Below are positions 21,500 through 32,061 of a DNA stretch of 64,000 bases, one piece after another. The number at the start of each line of letters is the position of its first letter. Positions within the stretch are counted from its first letter, which is position 1. The stretch is from Acidobacteriota bacterium (GTDB taxonomy: Bacteria > Actinomycetota > Acidimicrobiia > Acidimicrobiales > RAAP-2): the NCBI GenBank assembly GCA_018971185.1, contig JAGXBH010000006.1:18667-82666 (forward strand). Reading direction: 5' to 3'. A model generated the notes under the pieces. It was not told the origin of the DNA, made no database searches, and worked only from the letters and a program-made list of their open reading frames with translations. The position numbers were made by a program, and so were the translations under genes.

Positions 21500-22530
21500 G
21501 TCGTCCCCCAACGCCGCAGGCTCAGGATCACCACGAAGACGGGCGCGCCGATGACTGCGGTCACCACGCCGAGCGGCAACTCCGACGGGGCCATCACCGT
21601 GCGCGCGAGGGTGTCGCACACGACGAGGAACGCGGCGCCGAAGACCACCGAGAGGGGAAGGATCCGCCGATACGACGTACCCACGAGCAGGCGGACGATA
21701 TGGGGCACGATGATGCCCACGAAGCCGATGAGGCCCACCACCGAGACGATCGCCGCGGTCCCGAGCGACGAGGCGCCCACCACGAGCAGACGGATCGAGC
21801 GCACCGACACTCCGAGCGATCGTGCCTCGTCGTCGCCCACGCTCATGACGTCCAGGGCGCGCGCCGCGAGCAGGCAGACGGCGACGCAGACGCCCACGTA
21901 GGGAACCACGATCTCCACCGAGCTCCAACTCGCCGACGCGAGGGAGCCGAGGAGCCAGATGTAGACGCGCGCGATCGACTGGGTCGAGGACTGCTGCTGT
22001 AAGAACGTCTGGGCGCTCGTGAACAGTGCCGAGACCGCCACGCCGGCGAGGACCAGGGTCGCCGGCGTCGATCGGATGCCACGCGCTCCGATGACCCACG
22101 TCGCGACGACCGCCACCAGCGCGCCCCCGAACGCCAGCAGCGGTGTCCACGCGGGCACCGAGGTGCCGTTACCGATGTTGACGATGGCGAGCGTGGCGCC
22201 CAGGCCCGCCCCCGCCGCGACACCCAATAGATAGGGGTCGGCGAGCGGATTGCGAAAGACCCCCTGATAGGTCCCGCCCGCCACGGCCAGCATGGCGCCA
22301 GCCAGTAGGCCCAGCACCATCCGAGGCGCGCGCAACTGCCAGACGATGGTCGACTGCAGGGAGGTCAGGGTCGAATGCCCCCAGCCCAGGTGGCTGAGCG
22401 CGTCGCCCACGATGCGCTGCGTGGAGATCGACGTCGGCCCGACGACCAGCCCGAGGAGGACGGCGAGCACGAGCAGGACGATCGTGGCCACCGTCACGAC
22501 CAGCACCCGCAACGTGCTCGGCGTCCTCAC
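21496..22530 (-). CDS. btuC: Vitamin B12 ABC transporter permease (FecCD/BtuC family)
   Basis: This 344-residue inner-membrane protein has about ten helices and the BtuC/FecCD pattern. It begins with a single strong helix (VLVVTVATIVLLVLAVLLGL). It carries RAPRMVLGLLAGAMLAVAGGTYQ, NPLADPYLLGVAAGAGLGA and the ATPase-coupling region VSVVGLIGFVGIIVPHIVRL. It starts 5 bases after the btuF stop and overlaps btuD. The substrate is inferred from the riboswitch. Confidence 0.88.
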   Translation of the reverse strand: MRTPSTLRVLVVTVATIVLLVLAVLLGLVVGPTSISTQRIVGDALSHLGWGHSTLTSLQSTIVWQLRAPRMVLGLLAGAMLAVAGGTYQGVFRNPLADPYLLGVAAGAGLGATLAIVNIGNGTSVPAWTPLLAFGGALVAVVATWVIGARGIRSTPATLVLAGVAVSALFTSAQTFLQQQSSTQSIARVYIWLLGSLASASWSSVEIVVPYVGVCVAVCLLAARALDVMSVGDDEARSLGVSVRSIRLLVVGASSLGTAAIVSVVGLIGFVGIIVPHIVRLLVGTSYRRILPLSVVFGAAFLVVCDTLARTVMAPSELPLGVVTAVIGAPVFVVILSLRRWGTT

Positions 22531-22535
22531 GGCGG

Positions 22536-23462
22536 CTACTTCCAGACTCGGGGGTCGGCGAGGACCCTCTTCACCGCGGTCGTGAGTTGGTTCATCAATA
22601 GCCCCAGGCGCGGACCCCAGCGCGACGCCACGTCATCGTTCAGATTGACCACGTGCCCGTTCACGACCGCGTTCACCCTCGCGAACCCCGCTCGCGACGC
22701 GACCTTGGCCGGCGTGACGTGACAGCACACGGTGTCGGCCAGGAAGATCAACTTGGGATCGGCACTCACGACGTACTCCGCGCTCAGTTGGGGATACCCC
22801 GCGTCCGCGCTCGTCGCGTGGGGGTCGGCGATGTTCACCACGCCCAGCGACTTCATCAGGGCGCCCACGAAGGTCGAGCTGGTGAGTGAGTAGAAAGTGG
22901 GGTCCAACTCGTAGTAGACGCTGACCTTCTTGTGCGTCGGGTTGTGCACGGAGGCCACGTCGGCACTGATGGTGCGCTGCAGCGACGTCGCCAGGGCGTC
23001 AGCGGCGGACCGGTGACCGGTCAGCGACCCCAGCTGACGGATCTGGGCGAGTGCGCCGGCCAAGGAGGTCGGCGCGTCCTGGGCCACGACCTTGACGCCC
23101 AGCCTCGTCAGCTTCTCCATGATCGAATTGGCGTCGTAGGAGATGATCACGAGATCGGGTTTGGTCGCCGGCGACCCCGGGGTCGACCTGCAGATTCCGA
23201 TGATCGACTCGACGCTGGGATTGAGGGCGTTGATCCGCTTGGTCGGCAGTCCGCGGGTCGGGTAATTGGAGTCCGAATCGACCGCCTGGACCTGGGGTCC
23301 CGCCCCGATGGCGTAGAGCGTCTCGGTCGCGGTGGGCGACAAGGACACGACGCACGACGGTCGCGCTGGCGCCGCGGCGTGCGCGGCGGTGGCGGAACCA
23401 GCCAGGGGGACGGCGATCGATCCGACGATGAGGGCCAGTGCGACCCGGGGGACCTTGAACAT
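22536..23462 (-). CDS. btuF: Vitamin B12-binding extracytoplasmic protein
   Basis: This 308-residue protein has a Sec signal peptide ([24 protein letters not shown]). It has no lipobox Cys, so how it is held at the cell surface is unclear. The mature part is a type III periplasmic-binding fold beginning [18 protein letters not shown]. The second lobe carries [29 protein letters not shown] lies just before ATG 23462. The gene is first in the operon below the cobalamin riboswitch. Confidence 0.87.
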   Translation of the reverse strand: MFKVPRVALALIVGSIAVPLAGSATAAHAAAPARPSCVVSLSPTATETLYAIGAGPQVQAVDSDSNYPTRGLPTKRINALNPSVESIIGICRSTPGSPATKPDLVIISYDANSIMEKLTRLGVKVVAQDAPTSLAGALAQIRQLGSLTGHRSAADALATSLQRTISADVASVHNPTHKKVSVYYELDPTFYSLTSSTFVGALMKSLGVVNIADPHATSADAGYPQLSAEYVVSADPKLIFLADTVCCHVTPAKVASRAGFARVNAVVNGHVVNLNDDVASRWGPRLGLLMNQLTTAVKRVLADPRVWK

Positions 23463-23549
23463 GGATATCTCCTTTCCGTCGAAGTGGTGGGGACGACGGA
23501 TGGATATCCGAACGACCGCCCTTTACCTCGAGAGCTGTCTTCACAATCT

Positions 23550-23645
23550 CCTCGTCGCAGGCGACCTGGCTTCGTGGACGTGGTCCACTTACAGTTGCGG
23601 GACAGCGTTGGAATCTCACCAACTTCGCTGCTCCGAGGCACCCCG
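23550..23645 (-). promoter_or_regulatory. Cobalamin (AdoCbl) riboswitch
   Basis: On the minus strand the conserved blocks occur in order: GGTGCCTCGGAG (23642-23631), GGTGAGATTCCAAC, the core CCGCAACTGTAAG (23600-23588), and the B12 box AGCCAGGTCGCCTGC (23571-23557). This is the classic class-I cobalamin aptamer. About 90 bases separate it from the btuF start, enough for an expression platform around the GGAAAGGAG site. Corrinoid binding would lower expression of the transporter. Confidence 0.93.
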
Positions 23646-23691
23646 ACTCTAGCGCGTGGCGCGTGTCGGGGCGTGGTGAGGATGGCGTGGG

Positions 23692-23708
23692 CGCCGACAG
23701 AGTCGGCG
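23692..23708 (-). terminator. Perfect hairpin just after argS
   Basis: CGCCGAC-AGA-GTCGGCG forms a 7-bp perfect stem with a 3-base loop, 3 bases past the argS stop. No T-run follows on the minus strand, so it is either a Rho-dependent end or a 3'-end stabiliser rather than a standard intrinsic terminator. It separates argS from the btu riboswitch. Confidence 0.4.
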
Positions 23709-23711
23709 GGG

Positions 23712-25427
23712 TCACATCTGCTCGGGGGCCTCGATGCCGAGGAGGGAGAGTCCCAGACGCAGGGTCCGCGCGGTGAGATCACAGAGAGCCAGGCGCTCGG
23801 TGCGGCTCGGCTCGGGGGCGCTCAGGACGGGACAGGCTTCGTAGAACGTCGTGAACCGCTGGGCGAGCTCGAAGAGGTATCCGCTCAGTCGGTGCGGGTG
23901 CAGGGTGGCCATGGCGGCGTCGACGGCCTCGGGGAAGGCGATCAGACCCCGCGCCAGGTCGCGCTCCGCGTCGGCACCGAGCGAGAACCTCGCGGCGCGA
24001 GGGTCCCACGCCGTCCCCAGGCGACGGAAGATCGAGCGCAACCGAGCGTGCGCGTACTGCAGATAGGGACCCGTGTCGCCCTCGAAGGCGATCATGCGCT
24101 CGAGGTCGAACACGTAGTCGCGCTGGCGGTCGTTGGACAGGTCGGCGTACTTGATCGCGGCGCGCGCGATCTGCGTGGCGAGTTGGTGTCGCTGCTCGGG
24201 GGAAAGGTCCTGAGAGCGCTGGACCAGCGCCGCCTCCGCGCGCTCGGTGGCCTCATCGAGCAGGTCGATCAGCTTGATGGTCTCCCCCGATCGGGTCTTG
24301 AACATCTTGCGGTCGGGACCGAGCACGTTGCCGAAGGCCACGTGCTCGCAGCGCAGCGCGGCGGGCAGCCACCCCGCGGCGCGCGCCACGGCGAAGACCA
24401 TCTCGAAGTGCTGACTCTGGGGGGCGCCCACCACGTAGAGCAACTCGTCGGCGTGGAGGTGGTCGACGCGATCGCGGATCGCCGCGAGGTCGGTCGCGGC
24501 GTAACCGAACCCCTCGTCGCTCTTCTTGACGATGAGCGGCAACGGCTCGCCCTCGCGATTGGTGAAGCCCTCGGGGAACACGCACAGCGCGCCCGCGCTC
24601 TCGACCAGGAGCCCCGCGGCGTCGAGGTCGGTGACGACGGCGTCGAGCATGTCGTTGTAGTACGACTCGCCCACGACGTCGTCGGGGGTGAGCGTCACGT
24701 CGAGCGCGCTGTACACCTCGGCGAAGTAGGCCACCGACTCGTCCACCAGGATCTGCCAGAGTCGACGGGTCTCGGGGTCGCCGCCCTGCAGGGACACCAC
24801 CCGCTGACGACTGCGCTCGCGGAAGTCCTCGTCGGACTCGAACTTCACCCGCGCGGCGCGGTAGAAGCCGTCGAGGTCGCCGATCGACAGCGCGGCCATC
24901 GCGGTCGCCTCGCCCAGGTCGACCAGGTGTTCGATGAGCATCCCGAAGGGCGTGCCCCAGTCGCCCACGTGGCTACGAGCCACGACCGAATAGCCACGGA
25001 AGCGGTAGATGCGCGCCAGGGCGTCGCCGATGACCGTCGAACGCAGGTGCCCGACGTGCATCTCCTTGGCGACGTTGGGCGCCGAATAGTCGATGACCGC
25101 CGTGCGGGGGGTGAGCGTCGCCACCCCGAGTCGCTCGTCATCCAACAGGGCGCGCAGGGTCTCGTCGAGGTACTCCGACGTGAGGGTCAGGTTGAGGAAG
25201 CCCGGGCCGGCCACCTCGACCTCGGCCACTCCCGAGAGGTCGAGCACGTCGAGGACACGCTGGGCCATCTCGCGCGGCGCCATCCCCTGGGACTTGGCGA
25301 GCGCCATGATCCCGTTGGCCTGATAGTCGCCTCGATCCGACGGCCGAAGGACGGGGTCGGCGCCCACCACCACGTGGTCGAAGGCGCTCTGCAGTCGGCT
25401 GAGGAGTACGTCGTAGGGGCAAGTCAT
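23712..25427 (-). CDS. argS: Arginyl-tRNA synthetase
   Basis: This 571-residue class I synthetase charges tRNA-Arg. The HIGH motif is HVGH in [15 protein letters not shown], and the degenerate KMSKS is KMFKTRSG. The N-terminal Add1 domain and the C-terminal DALR anticodon-binding domain ([12 protein letters not shown]...) are complete. I chose ATG 25427 because GGGAGA lies upstream; the 16 extra residues of the longest frame look untypical. It is divergent from acnA by 78 bases. Confidence 0.97.
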   Translation of the reverse strand: MTCPYDVLLSRLQSAFDHVVVGADPVLRPSDRGDYQANGIMALAKSQGMAPREMAQRVLDVLDLSGVAEVEVAGPGFLNLTLTSEYLDETLRALLDDERLGVATLTPRTAVIDYSAPNVAKEMHVGHLRSTVIGDALARIYRFRGYSVVARSHVGDWGTPFGMLIEHLVDLGEATAMAALSIGDLDGFYRAARVKFESDEDFRERSRQRVVSLQGGDPETRRLWQILVDESVAYFAEVYSALDVTLTPDDVVGESYYNDMLDAVVTDLDAAGLLVESAGALCVFPEGFTNREGEPLPLIVKKSDEGFGYAATDLAAIRDRVDHLHADELLYVVGAPQSQHFEMVFAVARAAGWLPAALRCEHVAFGNVLGPDRKMFKTRSGETIKLIDLLDEATERAEAALVQRSQDLSPEQRHQLATQIARAAIKYADLSNDRQRDYVFDLERMIAFEGDTGPYLQYAHARLRSIFRRLGTAWDPRAARFSLGADAERDLARGLIAFPEAVDAAMATLHPHRLSGYLFELAQRFTTFYEACPVLSAPEPSRTERLALCDLTARTLRLGLSLLGIEAPEQM

Positions 25428-25505
25428 CGTCGTATTCTCCCACTTGCCCCGCACGCGCGGGCGCCAGGCCCCCACGCGCGAGGCAAAAAGGGGCAGAATG
25501 GTGTC

Positions 25506-28187
25506 ATGACCCCTTCCCTCAACTCCTTCAACGCGCTCGACAGCCTGGACGTGAACGGACGCACCCTGCAGTACTACTCGTTGCGCGCCAGTGGCCTCAG
25601 CGCCTTCGCCATCGACCGTCTGCCCTATTCGATCAAGGTCCTACTCGAGAACCTGCTGCGTCACGAGGACGGCGTCAAGGTGACCGCGTCGGACATCGAG
25701 GCGCTGGCCCGGTGGAGCGAGACACCCACCCGCCACGGCGAGGCCGCCGGCGACGAGGCCAAGGAGATCGCTTTCACCCCCGAGAGGGTCCTGATGCAGG
25801 ACCTGACCGGCGTGCCCGCCGTGGTGGACCTGGCCTCGATGCGCGACGCGATCATCGCGCTCGGCGGCGACCCGGCCAAGATCAATCCCCTCGTCCCCGT
25901 GGAGTTGGTCATCGACCACTCGGTGATCCTGGAGCGCACGGGAACGCCCGAGAGCTACGACCAGAACGTGGCCATCGAGTACGGACGCAACATCGAGCGC
26001 TACACGTTCCTCAAGTGGGCCCAGAGCAGTTTCGACCAGTTCCGCGTCGTCCCCCCGGGGATGGGAATCTGCCATCAGGTCAACCTCGAACACCTCGCGC
26101 GAGTCGTCTTCGAGAACCAGGGAGTGGCGTACCTCGACACCGTGGTCGGTACCGATTCGCACACCACCATGGTCAATGGGCTGGGCGTGCTCGGCTGGGG
26201 CGTCGGGGGCATCGAGGCCGAGGCCGGGATGCTGGGCCAGCCGACCTCGATGTTGATCCCGCCCGTCGTCGGGTTGCGCCTCTCGGGCGCGACGCGCGAG
26301 GGTGTCACCGCGACCGACGTCGTTCTCACCATCACCGAGCTGCTGCGACGCCAGGGCGTGGTCGGCAAGTTCGTCGAGGCCTACGGACCGGGCGTATCGT
26401 CGCTCTCGCTCGAAACGCGCGCCACCATCGGCAATATGTCGCCCGAGTACGGCGCCACCTGCGCCATCTTCCCGATCGACCAGGTCACCCTGGACTACCT
26501 GGCCTTCACCGGTCGTCCCGCGGCCCAACTCGCTCTGGTGGAGTCGTACGCCAGGGCCCAGGGTCTCTGGCACAGTGCCGAGTCGCCCGAGCCCACGTAC
26601 TCCGAGTACGTGGAACTCGATCTGGCGAGCGTCGAACCCAGTCTGGCCGGGCCCAAGCGCCCCCAGGACCGCGTGTCACTCTCGGGGGCGCGCGGCGCCT
26701 TCCGCAACGCCCTCGGACGCGAACCCAAGGAGGTGCTGGGCGTGGAGGCCGCGGCGCACCTGCGTGACGGCGCCGTGACGGTGGCCGCGATCACGTCGTG
26801 CACCAACACGTCCAACCCTTCGGTGCTCGTGGCCGCGGGCCTCGTCGCCAAGGCCGCCGTCGAACGCGGTGTCACCGTCAAGCCGTGGGTGAAGACGTCG
26901 CTCGCGCCGGGCAGTCGCGTGGTGATGGACTACCTCGAGCGCGCCCAGCTGGTCGGGCCGCTGGACCAACTCGGTTTCTACCTTGCGGGATACGGCTGTA
27001 CGACGTGCATCGGCAACACCGGACCCCTCCTCGACGGCGTCTCCGACGCGGTCAACGAACACGATCTCTCCGTGGTGTCGGTGCTGTCGGGCAACCGCAA
27101 CTTCGAAGGGCGCATCCACCCCGACGTGAAGCAGAACTTCCTCGCCTCGCCGCCGCTGGTCGTGGCCTACGCGCTGGCCGGCACCATCGACATCGACCTC
27201 TCCAGCGAGCCCCTCGGCGTGGACCGCGACGGAGCGGCGGTGTTCCTCGCCGACCTGTGGCCGAGCGACGCCGAGGTCGCCGCGGCCGTTCGCGCCTCGA
27301 TCACGCCCGAGATGTTCGAAGAGCGCTACGCCAGCGCCTTCAGCGGCGACGAGAGATGGCAGGGCGTGCCGACCACCAACGCCGTCACGTACGCGTGGGA
27401 CGACCGTTCCACGTACGTGAAGCTACCCCCGTACTTCGAGGGCCTCACCATGGAGCCGGGTCTGGTGCGCGACATCGACAACGCTCGCGTGCTGGCGAAG
27501 TTGGGCGATTCGGTCACGACGGACCACATCTCCCCCGCCGGCAACATCCGCCCCAACGTCCCCGCGGGTCGTTACCTGACCGACGGGGGTGTGTCGCCCG
27601 CCGACTTCAACAGCTACGGGACTCGGCGCGGCAACCACGAGGTCATGGTGCGCGGCACCTTCGCCAACATCCGGCTTCGCAATCAGCTGGCGCCCGGCAC
27701 CGAGGGCGGTGTCACCCGCAAGTTACCCGAAGGCACCGAGATGTCCATCTTCGACGCCGCCATGGCCTACCAGGCCGAGGGGACGCCGTTGTTGATCATC
27801 GGGGGCAAGGAGTACGGCAGCGGCTCGAGTCGTGACTGGGCCGCCAAGGGCACCAAGCTCCTGGGCGTCAAGGCCGTCCTGGTCGAGAGCTTCGAGCGCA
27901 TCCACCGGTCCAATCTGGTGGGCATGGGCGTCCTACCACTGCAATTCCTGGCGGGCGAGTCCGCCGCGACGTACGGCCTCGAGGGCGACGAGAGCTACTC
28001 GGTGCGCGGCCTCGACGCGCTCAACCGCGGTGAGACCATCAGCCGAGTGACCGTCGATGTGGTGCGCCCCAACGCCGAGCGGCTCTCCTTCGAGGTGCGC
28101 CTGCGCATCGACACGCCCACCGAGGCCGAGTACTACCGGCACGGCGGCGTCCTCAACTTCGTGCTGCGACAGTTGGCCCAGGCCTAG
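25506..28187 (+). CDS. acnA: Aconitate hydratase A
   Basis: This 893-residue enzyme isomerises citrate and isocitrate in the TCA cycle. The [4Fe-4S] ligands are in [12 protein letters not shown] and [14 protein letters not shown]. Substrate-binding signatures include [21 protein letters not shown] and [12 protein letters not shown] in the C-terminal swivelling domain. Length and domain order fit the AcnA/IRP family. The frame stays open far upstream, but that part is antisense to argS. Its TAG stop is interlocked with the stop of the convergent sulP gene in CTAG. Confidence 0.98.
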   Translation: MTPSLNSFNALDSLDVNGRTLQYYSLRASGLSAFAIDRLPYSIKVLLENLLRHEDGVKVTASDIEALARWSETPTRHGEAAGDEAKEIAFTPERVLMQDLTGVPAVVDLASMRDAIIALGGDPAKINPLVPVELVIDHSVILERTGTPESYDQNVAIEYGRNIERYTFLKWAQSSFDQFRVVPPGMGICHQVNLEHLARVVFENQGVAYLDTVVGTDSHTTMVNGLGVLGWGVGGIEAEAGMLGQPTSMLIPPVVGLRLSGATREGVTATDVVLTITELLRRQGVVGKFVEAYGPGVSSLSLETRATIGNMSPEYGATCAIFPIDQVTLDYLAFTGRPAAQLALVESYARAQGLWHSAESPEPTYSEYVELDLASVEPSLAGPKRPQDRVSLSGARGAFRNALGREPKEVLGVEAAAHLRDGAVTVAAITSCTNTSNPSVLVAAGLVAKAAVERGVTVKPWVKTSLAPGSRVVMDYLERAQLVGPLDQLGFYLAGYGCTTCIGNTGPLLDGVSDAVNEHDLSVVSVLSGNRNFEGRIHPDVKQNFLASPPLVVAYALAGTIDIDLSSEPLGVDRDGAAVFLADLWPSDAEVAAAVRASITPEMFEERYASAFSGDERWQGVPTTNAVTYAWDDRSTYVKLPPYFEGLTMEPGLVRDIDNARVLAKLGDSVTTDHISPAGNIRPNVPAGRYLTDGGVSPADFNSYGTRRGNHEVMVRGTFANIRLRNQLAPGTEGGVTRKLPEGTEMSIFDAAMAYQAEGTPLLIIGGKEYGSGSSRDWAAKGTKLLGVKAVLVESFERIHRSNLVGMGVLPLQFLAGESAATYGLEGDESYSVRGLDALNRGETISRVTVDVVRPNAERLSFEVRLRIDTPTEAEYYRHGGVLNFVLRQLAQA

Positions 28188-29890
28188 TTCGACCGCATCA
28201 CGTGGGTGGCCGCGGCGTCCACGCTGTCGTAGTTCCTCAGACCCCGTAGCGCCTCGTCGGGCGCGCTCGCCAGCGAGCGTCGCAAGGCCTCGTTGGCGCG
28301 CGCGAAGGACAGTGTGATGTGCTCGTGGTCTAGGTCGCGGGCGATCTGTCCCAGGGTGGCCAGGGCGGTGAAGTCGACGTCGGAGATCGCCACCGCGTCC
28401 AGCACCACGTGTCGGGTCTTGGGGTGTTGGTGCATCAAGTCGTGCAACTCACGGCGAAAGACGCCGGCGTTGGCGAAGAACAGGTCCTCGTCGAAGAAGA
28501 TCGCCAGGACGTGGTCGACCCCCTCGACCGACTTCGCGTCGTAGGGCTCCCAACTCGTCGTACCGCGTCGACGCCCGAGCTCCACCATGCGTGGTCGCGC
28601 CGAGCGCCACATCTGGGCCAGGATGGCCAGGGCGACGGCGAGGGCGAGCCCCAGTTCGACGCCCAAGAAAATCACGCCGACCACGGCCACGAGAGCGAAG
28701 ACGAACTCCACCCGACTCGTGCGCCAGATGCTGCGCAGCCGCGACACCTTGACCAGGCGGCCCGCGATGAACAACAAGATGCCCGCCAACGAGGCCAGCG
28801 GGATCGTCCGCGCGTTCCCGGCGAGCGGTGAGAGGAGTAGGGCGCCGCCCCCCGCCACCATGGCCACGAGCTTGGTCCGTCCCCCGGCGAGCTGTGAGAC
28901 CGTGGTGCGCGCGGGCGAGGCGTCCACGGGGATCGTGCCGAGGAGTCCCGCCGCCACGTTGGCCACGCCGATACCCACGAAGTCGCGACTGAGGTCGTCG
29001 GCCACGCCGATCTCGTCCGCCGACGACCGGGCCGTCGCCGCACTCTGGCTCATGATCACCACCACGAGGGTCAGCGACGTCGTGACGATGACGCCCCAGT
29101 CGTGCAGCGAGAACCACGCCAGTCGCCAGTGCGGCCAACCGACGCTCACCGATCCCAGCACCTGCACTCCGTGATGCCCGAGGCCGAGGGCCGACGAGAG
29201 CACCGCGCCGGCGCACACCGCGGCGAGCGCCCACGGTAGTCGGGGGTTCACCACCTCGCCGACCACCATGATCCCCAGTGTCGCCACCGCGAGGCCGGTG
29301 GACCACCCGCTCACCTGGCCCCAGTGATGACCCAGCGAGGCGAGACGCTGCAGCAGCGAATCACCGCCCGACGCCACTCCCAACGCGTGGGGTAGCTGAT
29401 GGACCACGATGATGACGCCGATACCGGCCAGGAATCCCGTGACGATCGGCACCGACATGAAGTCCGCGAGCCAGCCGAGACGGAACAGTCCCACCACCAT
29501 CACCAAGATCCCCGTCACCACCGCCGTGGCCGCCACCACCGCGTAGTACTGAGGGGAATCGGGCAGCGCGATGCGTAGCAGGGCGACCGCGAAGAGCGGC
29601 GCGATGGTCGAGTCCGCGCCCACCGACACGATGGGGTTGGACCCGAAGAAGATGAAGGCGACGGTCGCCGCGATGAAGGCGATCATCGCGGCGAACGCGG
29701 GTACCCCCGCCAGCTGCGACGTGGCCAACTGCTCGGGGATGGCGATGGCCAGGAGCGTCACGCCCGCGAGGACCTGCCCCGGGGCGTTGTGGCGGGTGAC
29801 CCCCTTGAGGAGGTCGCTGATGGCGTGCGAGGCGATGCGCTCGCCAATCGGGATGCGTTCGTTGTGGTCGCTCGGCGACGGTCGCGCCAT
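28184..29890 (-). CDS. SulP-family anion transporter with STAS domain
   Basis: This 568-residue membrane protein has about 12 to 14 helices in the first 425 residues and a C-terminal STAS domain at about 450-560. SulP members move sulfate, bicarbonate or other anions with H+ or Na+. The family pattern includes [17 protein letters not shown] and [17 protein letters not shown] near the N-terminus, and [19 protein letters not shown] in the core. No carbonic anhydrase or sulfur gene adjoins it, so the substrate is unknown. The stop codon overlaps that of acnA. Confidence 0.87.
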   Translation of the reverse strand: MARPSPSDHNERIPIGERIASHAISDLLKGVTRHNAPGQVLAGVTLLAIAIPEQLATSQLAGVPAFAAMIAFIAATVAFIFFGSNPIVSVGADSTIAPLFAVALLRIALPDSPQYYAVVAATAVVTGILVMVVGLFRLGWLADFMSVPIVTGFLAGIGVIIVVHQLPHALGVASGGDSLLQRLASLGHHWGQVSGWSTGLAVATLGIMVVGEVVNPRLPWALAAVCAGAVLSSALGLGHHGVQVLGSVSVGWPHWRLAWFSLHDWGVIVTTSLTLVVVIMSQSAATARSSADEIGVADDLSRDFVGIGVANVAAGLLGTIPVDASPARTTVSQLAGGRTKLVAMVAGGGALLLSPLAGNARTIPLASLAGILLFIAGRLVKVSRLRSIWRTSRVEFVFALVAVVGVIFLGVELGLALAVALAILAQMWRSARPRMVELGRRRGTTSWEPYDAKSVEGVDHVLAIFFDEDLFFANAGVFRRELHDLMHQHPKTRHVVLDAVAISDVDFTALATLGQIARDLDHEHITLSFARANEALRRSLASAPDEALRGLRNYDSVDAAATHVMRSN

Positions 29891-29914
29891 GGGACCACCC
29901 TAAACCCGGTGCGA

Positions 29915-30652
29915 TCAGGCGGTGTTGACCACCCGGAAGGTCTCACCCAGTCGTTCGGGCCCCAAGCCGGCCGCGAGGGCGTTAGCGCTCGCCCAGTTGC
30001 GCATCGTTTCTTCGAGGTCGTCGCGATGACCCACCTGCGAGACGTGCGAGCGCAGGGCGGCGAGTTTGGTCGAGAAGCTGTCGGTGATGTCCACCACCAG
30101 GTTGGGGGAGTTCCCCCCCACCCAGACCGTCGCCACCGCGTGGGGGGCGTACCCCTCGGCCAGGAGTTCCGGAAAGGCGTGGGGGTTGCGGGCGTCGGGG
30201 TAGACCGCACGCAGTGTCGCCTCGCCCGCCGCCAGGTGATCGGGGTGCGACGCGTAGATGCGCTCGTAGTTCCGCTCAGGACTCTGGGTGATCACCAGGT
30301 CCGGTCGGTGCTCACGGATGACCCGAGCGATGGCCTTGCGCAGTTCGAGCGTGGGCTCGACCTGACCATCGGGCCAGCGCAGGAAGGTCAACTTCGTCAC
30401 GCCCACCACCGCCGCGGCCGCGGTCTGCTCGGACTCGCGAACCTCGGCGCGCTCCTGCTTGGTCAAGGTGGACTCGTCGCCCCCGGCGTCGCCCGAGGTG
30501 ACAAGACAGTACGCCACATCCACGCCCTGACTCGTGAGGACGGCCATCGTGCCGGCCATGCCGAAATCGATGTCGTCGGGGTGCGCCACCACTACGAGCG
30601 CACGCTGGATGAGCGGGTCGGGCTGGTGGACCTTCAGCACGGTGTCGCTCAC
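29915..30652 (-). CDS. PIG-L/LmbE-family zinc deacetylase
   Basis: This 245-residue protein belongs to the PIG-L fold, a family of zinc-dependent N-deacetylases acting on GlcNAc-containing substrates. Motifs are VVAHPDDIDFGMAGT (zinc His/Asp/Asp) and the second zinc site YASHPDHLAAG. MshB and Mca of mycothiol metabolism share the fold, but here the first motif ends DIDFG rather than DDE. GTG 30652 overlaps the stop of the helicase gene as GTGA. The specific substrate is unknown. Confidence 0.82.
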   Translation of the reverse strand: MSDTVLKVHQPDPLIQRALVVVAHPDDIDFGMAGTMAVLTSQGVDVAYCLVTSGDAGGDESTLTKQERAEVRESEQTAAAAVVGVTKLTFLRWPDGQVEPTLELRKAIARVIREHRPDLVITQSPERNYERIYASHPDHLAAGEATLRAVYPDARNPHAFPELLAEGYAPHAVATVWVGGNSPNLVVDITDSFSTKLAALRSHVSQVGHRDDLEETMRNWASANALAAGLGPERLGETFRVVNTA

Positions 30653-31896
30653 GAGGCTGCGGACTCCTTGGTCGGGTCCCACGTCGCGAGGTCCTTCAGT
30701 CGAACGTCGTTCGAGAACACCTCCACGATGGGTCGCTTCATGGCGAGGCGTCGCATGATGACCTCGGCCTCGATCACCTGGTTCCACAGCAGCAGTGAGA
30801 CCACCACCCCCGTCGAGCCGGCCCGCGCGGTGCGACCGGATCGGTGCAGGTACGCCTTGTGGTCCTCGGGCGGGTCGAAGTGCATCACGCAGTCCACGCC
30901 GTCGATGTGCAGGCCGCGCGCCGCGACGTCGGTCGCGACGAGCACCGGAAGCTTGTCCGCACTGAAGTCGGCCAGGGCCTTCTCACGCTGGCTCTGTCGC
31001 AGGTCCCCGTGGATCGCCGCCGCGTCGACGCCCTCCTTGTGGAGTTGCTCGACCAGACGGTCCGCGCCGCGCTTGGTCCGACAGAAGATGATCGTCTTGT
31101 CGAAGGAGTTGCAGATGGCCGCCGCCACCTTGATGCGGTCCATCTGGTGCACGTTCAAGAAGTGGTGCACCATGAGCGAGACCGTCTGGGTGTCGCTCGC
31201 CACCTCGTGGAAGACCGGGTCCGTGAGGTAGCGCTTCACGAGCCGGTCGATCGCACCGTCGAGCGTCGCCGAGAACAGCAATGTCTGGTGCGGGTGCTGG
31301 GCGATGCGCCGCAGCACCCATTCGACCTGGGGCATGAAGCCCATGTCGGCCATGCGGTCGGCCTCGTCGAGCACCAGGACGTCGAGACCCTCGACGTTGA
31401 GCTCGCCGCGATCACCCAGGTCGATCAGTCGACCCGGGGTCGCGATGATCACGTCGCACCCCTTGCGCAGTGACTTCACCTGTCGTTCGATGTCGGCGCC
31501 GCCGTAGACGGCGTTCACGTGCAACCCGAGGGCGGCGCCCAGTGGCTCGAGCACCTCGTGCACCTGCACCGCGAGTTCGCGCGTGGGCAACAGGACCAGG
31601 CCCCGCGGTCGCGCCGCGGCACCCTCGCCCCTCTCGAGCCGCGCACTGGCCGCGACGCGCTGGAGCAGCGGCAGGCCGAAGCCGAGGGTCTTGCCCGAGC
31701 CGGTCTTGGCCTTGCCGCACACGTCGCGGCCGGCGAGGGCGTCGTGGATCGTCATGGCCTGGATGGGGAAGGCGGTGGTGATGCCCTGGGCGGACAGGAC
31801 GGCGACGAGTCCCTCGGCCACGCCCAATTCGGCGAACGTCTTCTTCGTGTCGTACGAGTCCTGGGACACGGCGGTCGGGACGGTTTCACTACTCAT
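30649..31896 (-). CDS. DEAD-box ATP-dependent RNA helicase
   Basis: This 415-residue protein has two RecA domains. The motifs are the Q motif (FPIQAMTI), motif I KTGSGKT, Ia PTRELAVQV, II VLDEADRM, III SAT, and VI HRSGRTARAG. The C-terminal extension is short, which fits the RhlE/CsdA-like core class of cold or ribosome-assembly helicases, but I cannot name the orthologue. ATG 31896 begins MSSETV; the longer frame upstream runs into the divergent bcp promoter region. It is coupled to the PIG-L gene. Confidence 0.9.
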   Translation of the reverse strand: MSSETVPTAVSQDSYDTKKTFAELGVAEGLVAVLSAQGITTAFPIQAMTIHDALAGRDVCGKAKTGSGKTLGFGLPLLQRVAASARLERGEGAAARPRGLVLLPTRELAVQVHEVLEPLGAALGLHVNAVYGGADIERQVKSLRKGCDVIIATPGRLIDLGDRGELNVEGLDVLVLDEADRMADMGFMPQVEWVLRRIAQHPHQTLLFSATLDGAIDRLVKRYLTDPVFHEVASDTQTVSLMVHHFLNVHQMDRIKVAAAICNSFDKTIIFCRTKRGADRLVEQLHKEGVDAAAIHGDLRQSQREKALADFSADKLPVLVATDVAARGLHIDGVDCVMHFDPPEDHKAYLHRSGRTARAGSTGVVVSLLLWNQVIEAEVIMRRLAMKRPIVEVFSNDVRLKDLATWDPTKESAAS

Positions 31897-31951
31897 GGGC
31901 CTACGGTCGTTTCTCGGTCGGACCCGGAACCGGCGTTCGTAAGGAGGGCCC

Positions 31952-31987
31952 AAGCTCACTTCACGAGCTTCTCCCCTATTCTAGGGG
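31952..31987. promoter_or_regulatory. Two adjacent inverted repeats between the helicase and bcp genes
   Basis: The 165-base divergent region contains AAGCTC-N7-GAGCTT (31952-31970), closely followed by CCCCTA-TTC-TAGGGG (31973-31987). Both have perfect 6-bp arms. The second contains TATTCT, which could be a -10 element for bcp. They look like operator or promoter elements; the bound protein is unknown. Confidence 0.4.
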
Positions 31988-32061
31988 CGAGGTCGACCTC
32001 GGCCGACACAACACGGCCACGAACCCGATCGCCACCGGTCGGCCCCGACAGAAGGAGAACC

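Noticed and set aside
22932-25505. Upstream extension of the acnA frame by about 860 codons
   Set aside because: It is antisense to argS and btuF with no protein motif; aconitase starts at ATG 25506.
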